A stretch of 64,000 nt of DNA, taken from the NCBI GenBank assembly GCA_964414585.1, contig CAYPXR010000047.1, forward strand, positions 36,744 through 100,743, written 5' to 3'. The DNA comes from DATEMU01 sp964414585. Lineage in GTDB: Bacteria; Planctomycetota; Phycisphaerae; UBA1845; UTPLA1. Positions 9,937 to 18,053 of the stretch are shown in pieces. The translations under genes and the position numbers were made by a program. The first letter of the stretch is position 1. Each line of letters begins with the position of its first letter. The notes under the pieces are model-generated. The model worked only from the letters and a program-made list of their open reading frames with translations. It had not been told where the DNA came from and did no database searches.

Positions 9937-11061
9937 ATGAAAATTGCGATTGTTTTGGATTCGCTCGCACGCGGCGGCGCCGAGCGCCAGGCCATGTTCG
10001 CCGCTCGCGAACTGACTCGCCAGGGCCGCGACGTCGAGTTGATCTATTACCATCGCATGGCCGACGCCTATGACGTCTCCACCCTCGAAAACACGAAAGT
10101 CACCTTTATCCCCAAGGACGGCGCCTACCTCCGACTGCTCATGAGATTGAGGAAGCACATTCGGATTAACCGCTACGACGTCGTTCACGGTTTCAAAAGC
10201 AGCCCGAGCCTGTACGCCGGGCTGGCCGCGTGGTCCTCGCGCGTGCCGGTCGTTCTCGGCGGAATCCGCTGCGAATACGACGAAGTCGGATGGCTTCGCA
10301 TGACCCATGTCTGCATCAACCGGCTGATCGACGGCTGGGTTGTCAATTCCAACGCAACGACCGATTCAATGGTGCGTGAGATTGGAGCGCGGCGAGAGGC
10401 AGTTTATGTGGTTTACAACGGGATCGAACCGCAAATGTTCCAATCCAGCTTGACCGCCCAGGAGGCCAAACGCCGCCTGGGCATCGCTCCCGAATCCGGC
10501 GTCGTCTCCATCTTTGCCGCCATCCGCCCGCAGAAGAACCACGAATTGTTCATCGAAGTGGCCGCGGCCGTGGCCAGGCAGCTTCCGCAAACCCGCTTCC
10601 TCGTGATCGGTGACGGCGACGAACGTGCCCGATTCGAAAACCAGGCGCGATCATTGGGCGTCGCCGAAAACGTCATGTTCCTCGGGCTGCGTCAGGACAT
10701 TCCCGATCTTCTGGCGGCCACTGACATCTCCGTCTTGACCTCTCACTACGAAGGCTTGGCCAACGCGCTTCTGGAGGCGATGGCGGCCGGCAAGCCCGTG
10801 GTTACGACGGGATATGCCGGCGCGGACGAACTCGTGACCGATGGCCGCGAAGGATTCGTGACGCCGATGGGCGACGCCTCCGCCATGGCGGGCAAATTGT
10901 GCGAACTGCTCCGCAATCCTTCGCTGCGAAAAAAACTCGGCGACAACGGCAAACAGACCGTCGCCACCCGGTTCGAAATGCCCGTCATGGCAAAAAACCT
11001 CTACGCCGTTTACGAACGCTGTTTCGAGCAAGCCCGTCGCCGGCGCAGAGTATCGGCCTGA
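9937..11061 (+). CDS. Glycosyltransferase family 4 protein
   Basis: A GT-B fold glycosyltransferase of 374 aa. The N-terminal acceptor domain opens with LDSLARGGAERQA, a typical GT4 glycine-rich loop. The C-terminal donor domain has FAAIRPQKNHELFIEVA, VIGDGDERARFE and the EX7E motif in HYEGLANALLEAMAAGKPVV. It probably adds a sugar to the lipid-linked repeat unit at the cytoplasmic face of the inner membrane. Donor and linkage cannot be read from sequence. It ends 28 bases before the ATT codon proposed as start of the next amidotransferase; the ribosome site of that gene lies in this short gap. Confidence 0.9.
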   Translation: MKIAIVLDSLARGGAERQAMFAARELTRQGRDVELIYYHRMADAYDVSTLENTKVTFIPKDGAYLRLLMRLRKHIRINRYDVVHGFKSSPSLYAGLAAWSSRVPVVLGGIRCEYDEVGWLRMTHVCINRLIDGWVVNSNATTDSMVREIGARREAVYVVYNGIEPQMFQSSLTAQEAKRRLGIAPESGVVSIFAAIRPQKNHELFIEVAAAVARQLPQTRFLVIGDGDERARFENQARSLGVAENVMFLGLRQDIPDLLAATDISVLTSHYEGLANALLEAMAAGKPVVTTGYAGADELVTDGREGFVTPMGDASAMAGKLCELLRNPSLRKKLGDNGKQTVATRFEMPVMAKNLYAVYERCFEQARRRRRVSA

Positions 11062-11074
11062 TCGCAATCGTTTC

Positions 11075-11082
11075 GGGGGAGA
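11075..11082 (+). promoter_or_regulatory. Strong Shine-Dalgarno that selects an ATT start
   Basis: GGGGGAGA lies with its GGAG core eight bases upstream of ATT 11090, the codon directly before the conserved TGC (Cys2) of the second amidotransferase. No ATG, GTG or TTG in that frame lies between this site and the Cys codon. The next in-frame candidate, GTG 11132, would delete the catalytic Cys, so this site decides the start. Confidence 0.75.
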
Positions 11083-11089
11083 CTCTCCT

Positions 11090-12961
11090 ATTTGCGGCAT
11101 CTGCGGCATACTTGATTTCAATTCCGCCGGCGTGGAGGAGTCGCTCGTCGCGAAGATGACGCGCGCCCTGTCCCATCGCGGTCCCGACGACACCGGCGTC
11201 TGGGTCCACGGCCCGGTCGGTCTGGGTCAGGCCCGCCTCAGCATCATCGACTTGTCGCCGCTCGGCCATCAACCGATGTCCACCCCCGACGGTCGCGCGA
11301 CGATCACCTATAACGGTGAAATCTACAACTTCCCCGAACTCCGCCGCGCTTTGGAGGCCGAAGGCGTGCAGTTTCGCGGACGCTCGGACACCGAAGTCGC
11401 GCTGCATGCCTACGTCCGCTGGGGAACGGCCGCCTTCGCCAGGTTCAACGGCATGTTCGCCTTCGCATTGTGGGACAATTCAGAGCAGCGGCTGTATCTC
11501 GTCCGCGATCGCTTCGGAATCAAGCCGCTCTTCTATCATCCCTTCGATGGCGGCGTCGTCTTCGGCTCGGAAATGAAGGCGATCCTGGCCTCCGGTCGCC
11601 CGCAACGCTCGATGGACTGGCACGCCCTGCACGAGTTCATCTACTACGGCAATCCGCTCGGGCGCCACACGATGTTTGAGAGCATCCGCCGGCTTCAGGC
11701 CGGCGAATATCTCACCATCGATCGCACCGGCGCCAAGATCGCGGCCTATTGGACCGTCGAACAAATCAAGCCCGTCACCGATGATATCGAAACCGCGACG
11801 CTCAAAGTCCGCGACCTGTTGGACAAGGCCGTCGAGCGCCACCTGATCAGCGACGTGCCCGTCGGCGTCTTCTTGAGTGGGGGAGTTGATTCCTCGGCGA
11901 TCACCGCGCTGGCGACGCGCCACTACACCGGCCGCCTGAATACCTATTCCGTCGGATTTGATTTTGATAAGGGAATCAATGAATTGCCCAAGGCCCGCTT
12001 CGTGGCCGATCGCTTCGGGACCGAACACCAGGAACTGAAAATCGTAGCCACCAACATGCCCGACATCATCGAAAAAATCGTCCGCTGCCACGACGAACCT
12101 TTCGGTGATTCGGCGAACCTGCCGCTGTACCTGTTGAGCGAGGCGCTAAAGGGCTCCGTGAAAGTCATTCTGCAGGGCGATGGCGGCGACGAAGTCTTCG
12201 CCGGTTACCGTCGCTACAACGTACTCTCATTTGAAAGTTTCTGGCGGGCAGTCGCCAAACCGGCCACGTTTGCCGCATCGCTGTTTCTCCGGGGCCCGAC
12301 CTTCTTTCGCGCGACGCGTTTCTTTCGGGCCATCAGCGACCCCGATCCGGCCATGCGGATGGCCCTGCTGCTGACCGAAGAACCCTATCAGGACCCGCCG
12401 ACAAGAGTCTTTTCCGCCGAAGCCGTGCGCCGGCTCGCGACCTTTGATCCCTTCGAACGCTATCGCGAGTTCTACGGTCGTCTCAAAACCCTCGACGTGG
12501 TGCAACGAATGTTGTACACCGATTGCCAGGTCCTCCTCACCGACCAGTTTCTCGAAAAAGTCGATCGCGCGACAATGGCCCACAGCATCGAAGTCCGCGT
12601 CCCCTTCCTCGACGGCGAAATGACCGAATACGTCATGGGCCTGCCCGCGGCGATGAAGGTCAAGCGCGGCCAGAAGAAATGGATTCTGCGAAAGGCCATG
12701 CGCGGCATCGTTCCGGATGAAATCCTCGACGGCCCCAAGACCGGCTTCGGCGTCCCGTACCCTTACTGGTTGGCCAAGCCCTTGTCCGGCTATCTGAAAT
12801 CGGTGCTCTTGGATGAGAGTAGTCTTTCCTGGGGACTTTTCGATAAGCGCAAGCTTGAACAGGCGATCGAAGTGCACATCAACGGAACTCGCAACAACGG
12901 ATTCCTCCTCTACAAGCTCCTGAATCTCGCCCTCTGGCATCGGTTCTATCTCTGCAACTAA
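11090..12961 (+). CDS. asnB: Asparagine synthetase B-type amidotransferase (copy 2 of 3), apparent ATT start
   Basis: Reading from ATT 11090 gives start-CGICGILDF, the exact N-terminus expected for a class II glutamine amidotransferase with Cys2 as nucleophile, followed by LSHRGPDDTG and RLSIIDLSPLGHQPM. Total length is 623 aa, like its two paralogues (618 and 643). The synthetase loop LSGGVDSS lies near residue 262 and LQGDGGDEVFAGYRRYN near 365. A strong ribosome site sits eight bases before the ATT. The first conventional start, GTG 11132, would remove 14 residues including the catalytic Cys. Either ATT is used, the gene is a synthetase without glutaminase activity, or the base call is wrong. 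Probable role: amidation of a sugar acid in the polymer. Confidence 0.85.
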   Translation: MCGICGILDFNSAGVEESLVAKMTRALSHRGPDDTGVWVHGPVGLGQARLSIIDLSPLGHQPMSTPDGRATITYNGEIYNFPELRRALEAEGVQFRGRSDTEVALHAYVRWGTAAFARFNGMFAFALWDNSEQRLYLVRDRFGIKPLFYHPFDGGVVFGSEMKAILASGRPQRSMDWHALHEFIYYGNPLGRHTMFESIRRLQAGEYLTIDRTGAKIAAYWTVEQIKPVTDDIETATLKVRDLLDKAVERHLISDVPVGVFLSGGVDSSAITALATRHYTGRLNTYSVGFDFDKGINELPKARFVADRFGTEHQELKIVATNMPDIIEKIVRCHDEPFGDSANLPLYLLSEALKGSVKVILQGDGGDEVFAGYRRYNVLSFESFWRAVAKPATFAASLFLRGPTFFRATRFFRAISDPDPAMRMALLLTEEPYQDPPTRVFSAEAVRRLATFDPFERYREFYGRLKTLDVVQRMLYTDCQVLLTDQFLEKVDRATMAHSIEVRVPFLDGEMTEYVMGLPAAMKVKRGQKKWILRKAMRGIVPDEILDGPKTGFGVPYPYWLAKPLSGYLKSVLLDESSLSWGLFDKRKLEQAIEVHINGTRNNGFLLYKLLNLALWHRFYLCN

Positions 12962-12970
12962 CACACGCGA

Positions 12971-14077
12971 ATGGCCTCGACCAATTCCACCGCCGACCTC
13001 GCGATCCTCGGCTCATACCCGCCGCCCTACGGTGGCGTGAGCGTCCACGTCCAGCGGCTTTGCCCCCTGTTGGAAAAGCGCGGGATCAGCTACGTCGTCT
13101 ACAACGCCACCGGCGACTACGGCGACGGCAAGCGAGTCGTCCCCGTCTTCACCGGCCGCCGATCGTGGATGATTCGCTACTTCTTCACCGGCCGCGAGCA
13201 GGCGATCTACCTGATGTCCGACCGCCTGATCACCTGGGTCATCGCCGCGATCGTCTCCAGGCTCCGTGGAAAGAGGATCATCATTCGCCTCCGCAACGCG
13301 GCGGTACCCGACTGGATCAAACAATCCTGGTGGCGGCAAACGCTCGCCCGATTCGCCCTGCGGCGCATGGAAGGAATCGTCTGCGTCAGTCAGTTGCTCT
13401 ACGACTCCTGCCGCTCGCTCGGCGTTCCGCAGGAGCGCCTCCACTGGTCCCCGGGCTTTCTCCCGCCCTCGGACCCGTCCGCGGACCGTGGCGACGTCAA
13501 TCCCGAAGTGTGGGACTTCGTGAAGAAGCGAAGCCCGATCATCGCCGCCAACGGCAAAGTCGATTGGTACAACGGCCAGGACCTCTACGGTCTGGATCAA
13601 CTCTTGGAATTGGCGACGCGGCTCAAGCCCGATTACCCCAACATCGGCATCGTCGTCTGCATGTGGAATCATCTGCCCGGCGACGACGCCTACATTCAGA
13701 AGCTCAATGACGAGGCCAAATCGCGCGGCGTAAGCGACGCCATCCTCCTCAACACCCGGAGCGGCGTCTTTGTGCCGGTCCTGGCGGACGCGGATGTCTT
13801 CATTCGCCCGACAAACACCGACGGCGATGCCAACAGCGTTCGCGAAGGCCTGTATTTGGGCATCCCCACCATCGCCAGCGACGCCGTCGAACGCCCGGCC
13901 GGCACGATCCTGTTTCGCAACCGCAACGTCGACGATATGGAAGCCAAGGTCCGATCCGCCTTGACTCACGCGGACAAAAGCAAAAGGCGCCCGCCCGAAG
14001 TAAACTCTCAGGATCGAACCCGAATCGACACCTACCTCCACCTGCTGGAATCCTTCGCGAAAAACGGCTCCGCCTGA
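12971..14077 (+). CDS. Glycosyltransferase family 4-like protein
   Basis: This 368-aa protein opens with ILGSYPPPYGGVSVHVQRL, the glycine-rich acceptor-domain loop of GT4 enzymes. The C-terminal half includes DADVFIRPTNTDGDANSVRE and GLYLGIPTIASDAVERP, which occupy the place of the usual EX7E donor site, with the first Glu replaced by Asp/Thr residues. It probably transfers a sugar to the growing repeat unit. The ATG lies nine bases after the previous stop, within the tightly packed operon. Donor and acceptor are unknown. It is less typical than the GT4 gene two positions upstream. Confidence 0.8.
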   Translation: MASTNSTADLAILGSYPPPYGGVSVHVQRLCPLLEKRGISYVVYNATGDYGDGKRVVPVFTGRRSWMIRYFFTGREQAIYLMSDRLITWVIAAIVSRLRGKRIIIRLRNAAVPDWIKQSWWRQTLARFALRRMEGIVCVSQLLYDSCRSLGVPQERLHWSPGFLPPSDPSADRGDVNPEVWDFVKKRSPIIAANGKVDWYNGQDLYGLDQLLELATRLKPDYPNIGIVVCMWNHLPGDDAYIQKLNDEAKSRGVSDAILLNTRSGVFVPVLADADVFIRPTNTDGDANSVREGLYLGIPTIASDAVERPAGTILFRNRNVDDMEAKVRSALTHADKSKRRPPEVNSQDRTRIDTYLHLLESFAKNGSA

Positions 14078-14107
14078 TCGAGCCGAACAAATCCGAGCCA
14101 AACTGAT

Positions 14108-16039
14108 ATGTGCGGAATCTGCGGATATGTTGGAGCGCACCGGCCCGAACTCTTGGAGCCGATGTGCCTCTCCATGGTCCATCGCGGCCCCGACGACATG
14201 GGCCTCTGGCACGACGAAAAAGGTCCGGTCGGCCTCGGCCACCGCCGCCTCTCGATCATCGACCTGAGCCCCGCCGGTCATCAGCCGATGACCAACGAGG
14301 ACGGCACCGTTTGGATCTCCTTCAACGGTGAAATCTACGATTTCCAGGAGCACCGCGAGCGACTCGTCGCCAAAGGCCACCAGTTCAAAAGCTATAGCGA
14401 CACGGAAGTCCTCGTTCACCTGTACGAAGAAATGGGCCCCGACCTCGTCCGCGAACTCAACGGCATCTTCGCCCTTGCCATCTGGGACAGCCGCAAGAAG
14501 CAACTCTTCCTCGCGCGCGACCACGCCGGAATCAAGCCGCTCTATTACTGGCAGGATGGTCCCCGGCTCTACTTCGCCTCCGAAATTAAGGCGCTCCTTC
14601 GCATACCGAACATCCCTCGCGAATTGAACGAAAACGCCGTGCCGGAGTATCTGACGCTCCTCTGGGTCCCCGGCGAAGAAACAATGTTGAAGGCCGTCCG
14701 CAAGATCGAGCCCGGTCACTATCTGATCTGGAAAGACGGCCGCATCGAAACCCGGCAATGGTTTACCCTCGACTACACGGCGGACGAATCCGTCAGCGAA
14801 TCCGAATGGATCGATCGCGTTCACGACACCTTCATGCGCACGACGCGCCGGCAGATGGTCTCCGACGTCCCGCTCGGCGCATTCCTCTCCGGCGGCGCCG
14901 ATTCGTCCGGCATCGTCGCCTGCATGAGACATTCCTTTCCCGATCGCGAGATCAACTGCTATTCATACACTTTCGATCAAGGCGACATGGCCCGCGACCA
15001 GTTTGAGTACGATTTCCCCTATGCCGAACAGGTCGCCAGACATCTCGGTGTAACCCTGAAGTCGTTCCATCTTCGCCCGGACGTCATCTCCATTCTCCCC
15101 AAGCTCGTCTACCACATGGACGAGCCCGACGCGGATCAATCGATTTTCCCCGCGTACCTGATTTCAAAACTCGCCCGCGAGGATGGCACGACGGTCTTGT
15201 TGTCCGGCACCGGCGGCGACGAAGTCTTCTTCGGATACCGGAGCCATCAGGCGCTTCGTCGAATGGAAAAACTAGGTTGGGTCCCGCGCTGGCTGCTCGC
15301 GCCGGTCCTCGCCGCGGCGACAGGTCTCACCACGCGCATGATGGGCGCCCAAAGCGCCCTGCCTCGCCGGCTCCGCAAGTTCCGCTCCGCGCTGCTGGGC
15401 AACGGAGTCGAACGTTTCCTTTCGCTGTCCGACTGGTCCAGCCCAACGGCGCGCGAGCGCATCTTCTCCGCCGACTTCGCCGCGCGCCTCGATCCATCCC
15501 GCCTCACGCCGCCGTCGCTCCAGAAGTACTACGATAATTTCATCGGCCGGGGAGAACTGAACCGCCGTTCGCACATCCTGATCCAAACCTTCCTGGCCGC
15601 GCACAACTTCAATTACACCGACAAGACCAGCATGGCCGCCTCCGTCGAAGCCCGCGTGCCCTACCTCGACGTGGAATTGATGCGGCTGTGCGCCATCATC
15701 CCGGAGCGTTACAAGCTCAAGGGAATGGAAACCAAGTTCCTCCTTAAGGAAGCCATGACCCGCTACCTGCCGCGCCAGGTGCTCTATCGCAGCAAGACCG
15801 GCTTCGGCGCGCCCCTGCGAAAATGGGTCGCCGACGATCTCAAGGACTGCCTGGAAGACCAGCTCGGCCCCAAACGACTCGGCCGTCGCGGTCTCTTCGA
15901 TCCGACGGCGCTCCGCCACATACTCCGGGAAAATATTGAAAACAAAGCCGACCACGCCTATTTGATCTACGCACTGCTCACCCTCGAACTATGGATGCAG
16001 ACCTTCGTCGATCGCGCCGGCGAACCCGTTTCTCTTTGA
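14108..16039 (+). CDS. asnB: Asparagine synthetase B-type amidotransferase (copy 3 of 3)
   Basis: It starts with ATG directly before the Cys nucleophile (MCGICGYVG) and continues with VHRGPDDMG and RLSIIDLSPAGHQPM in the glutaminase domain. The synthetase P-loop near residue 260 reads LSGGADSSG, with Ala where the other two copies and most family members have Val. LSGTGGDEVFFGYRSHQ follows. At 643 aa it is the longest copy. Residues between about 400 and 500 are the most diverged from the paralogues, which suggests a different acceptor. It is the only one of the three with a canonical ATG. It lies 30 bases after a glycosyltransferase gene and 52 before a methyltransferase. Confidence 0.9.
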   Translation: MCGICGYVGAHRPELLEPMCLSMVHRGPDDMGLWHDEKGPVGLGHRRLSIIDLSPAGHQPMTNEDGTVWISFNGEIYDFQEHRERLVAKGHQFKSYSDTEVLVHLYEEMGPDLVRELNGIFALAIWDSRKKQLFLARDHAGIKPLYYWQDGPRLYFASEIKALLRIPNIPRELNENAVPEYLTLLWVPGEETMLKAVRKIEPGHYLIWKDGRIETRQWFTLDYTADESVSESEWIDRVHDTFMRTTRRQMVSDVPLGAFLSGGADSSGIVACMRHSFPDREINCYSYTFDQGDMARDQFEYDFPYAEQVARHLGVTLKSFHLRPDVISILPKLVYHMDEPDADQSIFPAYLISKLAREDGTTVLLSGTGGDEVFFGYRSHQALRRMEKLGWVPRWLLAPVLAAATGLTTRMMGAQSALPRRLRKFRSALLGNGVERFLSLSDWSSPTARERIFSADFAARLDPSRLTPPSLQKYYDNFIGRGELNRRSHILIQTFLAAHNFNYTDKTSMAASVEARVPYLDVELMRLCAIIPERYKLKGMETKFLLKEAMTRYLPRQVLYRSKTGFGAPLRKWVADDLKDCLEDQLGPKRLGRRGLFDPTALRHILRENIENKADHAYLIYALLTLELWMQTFVDRAGEPVSL

Positions 16040-16091
16040 CGATGGCGTGCACCATGAATGCCGATAGAGGATTGAAAGGAGTCGAGGCGAG

Positions 16092-16943
16092 ATGAAAACC
16101 GCCACGAAACAATCGGTCAAAAACTACTGGGAGAAAAAGGTCTGCGGCGCCACCTACGGCCGCGATCGTCCCGGCGGCGACGTCGACTTGGACCTGATGG
16201 CACAGGCCCGTTACGACCTCGAGCCCTACATCCCGCCCTTCGCCGACTTCCCCTCGGCACGCGGAAAGCGCGTCCTCGAACTCGGCGTCGGCGGCGGCGT
16301 TGATTTCTCCGGCTGGCTGAAGAACGGCGCGGACGCCACCGGCGTCGACCTGACCGAAGCCGGCATCAACATGACGCGCCAGCGGCTTCAGGAGATGAAG
16401 GTCGATCCCAACAGCTACCGCCTCCTCGTCGGCGACGCCGAAAACCTCGCGATAAAAAACGACACATTCGACATCGTCTACTCTTGGGGCGTGTTGCACC
16501 ACTCGCCCGACACGCCAAAAACCTTTCGCGAAGTCCACCGCGTCTTGAAACCCGGCGGCGTCTTCCGGGGAATGATCTACCACCTCTACGCGCCCGTCAG
16601 TTGGATGTTCTGGGTGCGCTACGGCCTCCTCGCCGGCAAGCCCTTCAAGTCCGTTCGCGAAGCGGTCTTCGATAACCTGGAAAGCCCCGGAACAAAGGTC
16701 TACACCTGCAGGGAAGCGGCGGACATGCTGACCGCGGCCGGATTCACCGATGTAAAAACCTGGGCCCGGGCCAGCTTCGGCGACCTGCTCCTCAACAAAC
16801 CCGATAAGAAGTATCAGTCGCTTCCTTATCGGATTTGGTGGAAAATCTACCCGCGATGGTTCATCCGCCTGTTGGATAACCTTTTCCGGGATAAGTTCGG
16901 CGGCGTCCTCCTCTTCACGGTTCGCAAAGGCCCGGCCCAATAG
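16092..16943 (+). CDS. Class I SAM-dependent methyltransferase (tandem copy 1)
   Basis: This 283-aa Rossmann-fold methyltransferase has motif I VLELGVGGGVDF, the acidic TGVDLTEAG that follows it, GDAENLAI at motif II/III and YSWGVLHHSPDTP plus RVLKPGGVFRGM at the later motifs, matching the Methyltransf_11 pattern. A conserved start, NYWEKKVCG, and the C-terminal part after residue 200 are shared with the gene that follows, so the two are tandem paralogues. AAGGAG lies about ten bases upstream of the ATG. In this locus it may methylate a sugar or a sugar-acid carboxyl, but the substrate is inferred from context only. Confidence 0.85.
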   Translation: MKTATKQSVKNYWEKKVCGATYGRDRPGGDVDLDLMAQARYDLEPYIPPFADFPSARGKRVLELGVGGGVDFSGWLKNGADATGVDLTEAGINMTRQRLQEMKVDPNSYRLLVGDAENLAIKNDTFDIVYSWGVLHHSPDTPKTFREVHRVLKPGGVFRGMIYHLYAPVSWMFWVRYGLLAGKPFKSVREAVFDNLESPGTKVYTCREAADMLTAAGFTDVKTWARASFGDLLLNKPDKKYQSLPYRIWWKIYPRWFIRLLDNLFRDKFGGVLLFTVRKGPAQ

Positions 16944-16959
16944 GCCGTCCTGATGGAAA

Positions 16960-17100
16960 TAGCGATTGGACCCGTTTAGCCGTAACCCCGCAGGGGTGCG
17001 GTGAACACCAACCGGCCTATCGGACGACAGATCGCCTAAGCAAACGCAAGCTAGGCGATTAGCCGATACTCCGATACAATTTCGCGCTTCGGAATCGTCG
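16960..17100 (+). repeat. Intergenic palindromic segment between tandem methyltransferases
   Basis: The 200-base gap between the two methyltransferase genes contains a GC-rich small palindrome (CCCCGCAGGGG, near 16986) and an inverted repeat with arms ATCGCCTA (17031-17038) and TAGGCGAT (17052-17059) around a 13-base loop. Neither is followed by a T-run, so they are not typical terminators. They look like an intergenic repeat or a processing/stability hairpin in the operon transcript. No further copy was noticed in the window. Confidence 0.45.
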
Positions 17101-17143
17101 GCGGGGCGGGCGTCTGGCCCGTGAATAAACCAGGAGTTGTTGG

Positions 17144-17992
17144 ATGAACACCACCTACGACAAGTCCGTCGTAAAGGGATACTGGGAGAAGAAGACCTGC
17201 GGCGCGCAGTACGGCATGAAGGAAGGCGCCGCCAAGGTGGTCAACGACGAGGTCGACCTCCGGAAAATGGCCGAGGCCCGCTATCGCCTTGAGCCTTTCA
17301 TTCCTCCCTTCGCCGATTTCCCCAGCGCCAAAGGCAAGAAACTCCTCGAAGTCGGCGTCGGCGGCGGGGCGGATTTCTCCAATTGGGTGAGTAACGGCGC
17401 AATCGCCACCGGCGTCGATCTCACCGAAGCCGGCATCAAGATGACCACTCGCCGACTCACCGAGATGGGCTTCGGCAAAGATCGCTTTCGCCTCATGGTC
17501 GGCGATGCCGAAAACCTGGCCTTCCCCAACGAAAACTTCGACATCGTTTACTCCTGGGGCGTCCTCCACGCCTCGCCGGACACGCCCAAAGCTTTTCGAG
17601 AGGTCTTTCGCGTCCTCAAGCGCGGCGGCGAATTCCGCGGAATGATCTACCACGTCTGGTCCTGGGTCGGCCTCATGTTCTGGTTCCGCCACGGCCTCCT
17701 CGAAGGCAAGCCCTGGCGCTCCCCGCGCGACGCCATGTTCCACAATCTCGAAAGCCCCGGTCAGAAAACCTACACCCGCGCCGAAGCGCGCGAAATGGTC
17801 GAAGCCGCCGGATTCGTCGACGTCGAAATATCCACCAAGCTCGGCTTCGGCGACACCCTCGGCTTTACGCCGCGAGAAAAATATCGCTCGGCCCTTTACA
17901 AGTTCGGTTGGAAGCTCTATCCCCGCTGGCTCGTCCGCCTGATGGGCGACCGCTGGGGCGGCAATCTGATGATCAAGGCCCGCAAGCCCTGA
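17144..17992 (+). CDS. Class I SAM-dependent methyltransferase (tandem copy 2)
   Basis: A close paralogue of the preceding gene (282 aa). It shares the start GYWEKKTCGAQYG, motif I LLEVGVGGGADF, TGVDLTEAGIKM, GDAENLAF, YSWGVLHASPDTP and the C-terminal LYPRWLVRL. Conservation across the whole length points to a tandem duplication followed by divergence, possibly towards a second hydroxyl or acid group on the same polymer. AGGAG sits about seven bases before the ATG. The acceptor-binding C-terminal third is the most diverged part, as expected if the copies act on different positions. Confidence 0.85.
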   Translation: MNTTYDKSVVKGYWEKKTCGAQYGMKEGAAKVVNDEVDLRKMAEARYRLEPFIPPFADFPSAKGKKLLEVGVGGGADFSNWVSNGAIATGVDLTEAGIKMTTRRLTEMGFGKDRFRLMVGDAENLAFPNENFDIVYSWGVLHASPDTPKAFREVFRVLKRGGEFRGMIYHVWSWVGLMFWFRHGLLEGKPWRSPRDAMFHNLESPGQKTYTRAEAREMVEAAGFVDVEISTKLGFGDTLGFTPREKYRSALYKFGWKLYPRWLVRLMGDRWGGNLMIKARKP

Positions 17993-18053
17993 CAATCATC
18001 CACGTTCCGGGAATCTGCATCCGGCGAATTCGCCGTGCCTGTCTGAAGTCCTC

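Noticed and set aside
13013..14932. 639-codon open frame on the minus strand
   Set aside because: It is antisense to a glycosyltransferase and an amidotransferase with clear motifs; no start signal or domain supports it.
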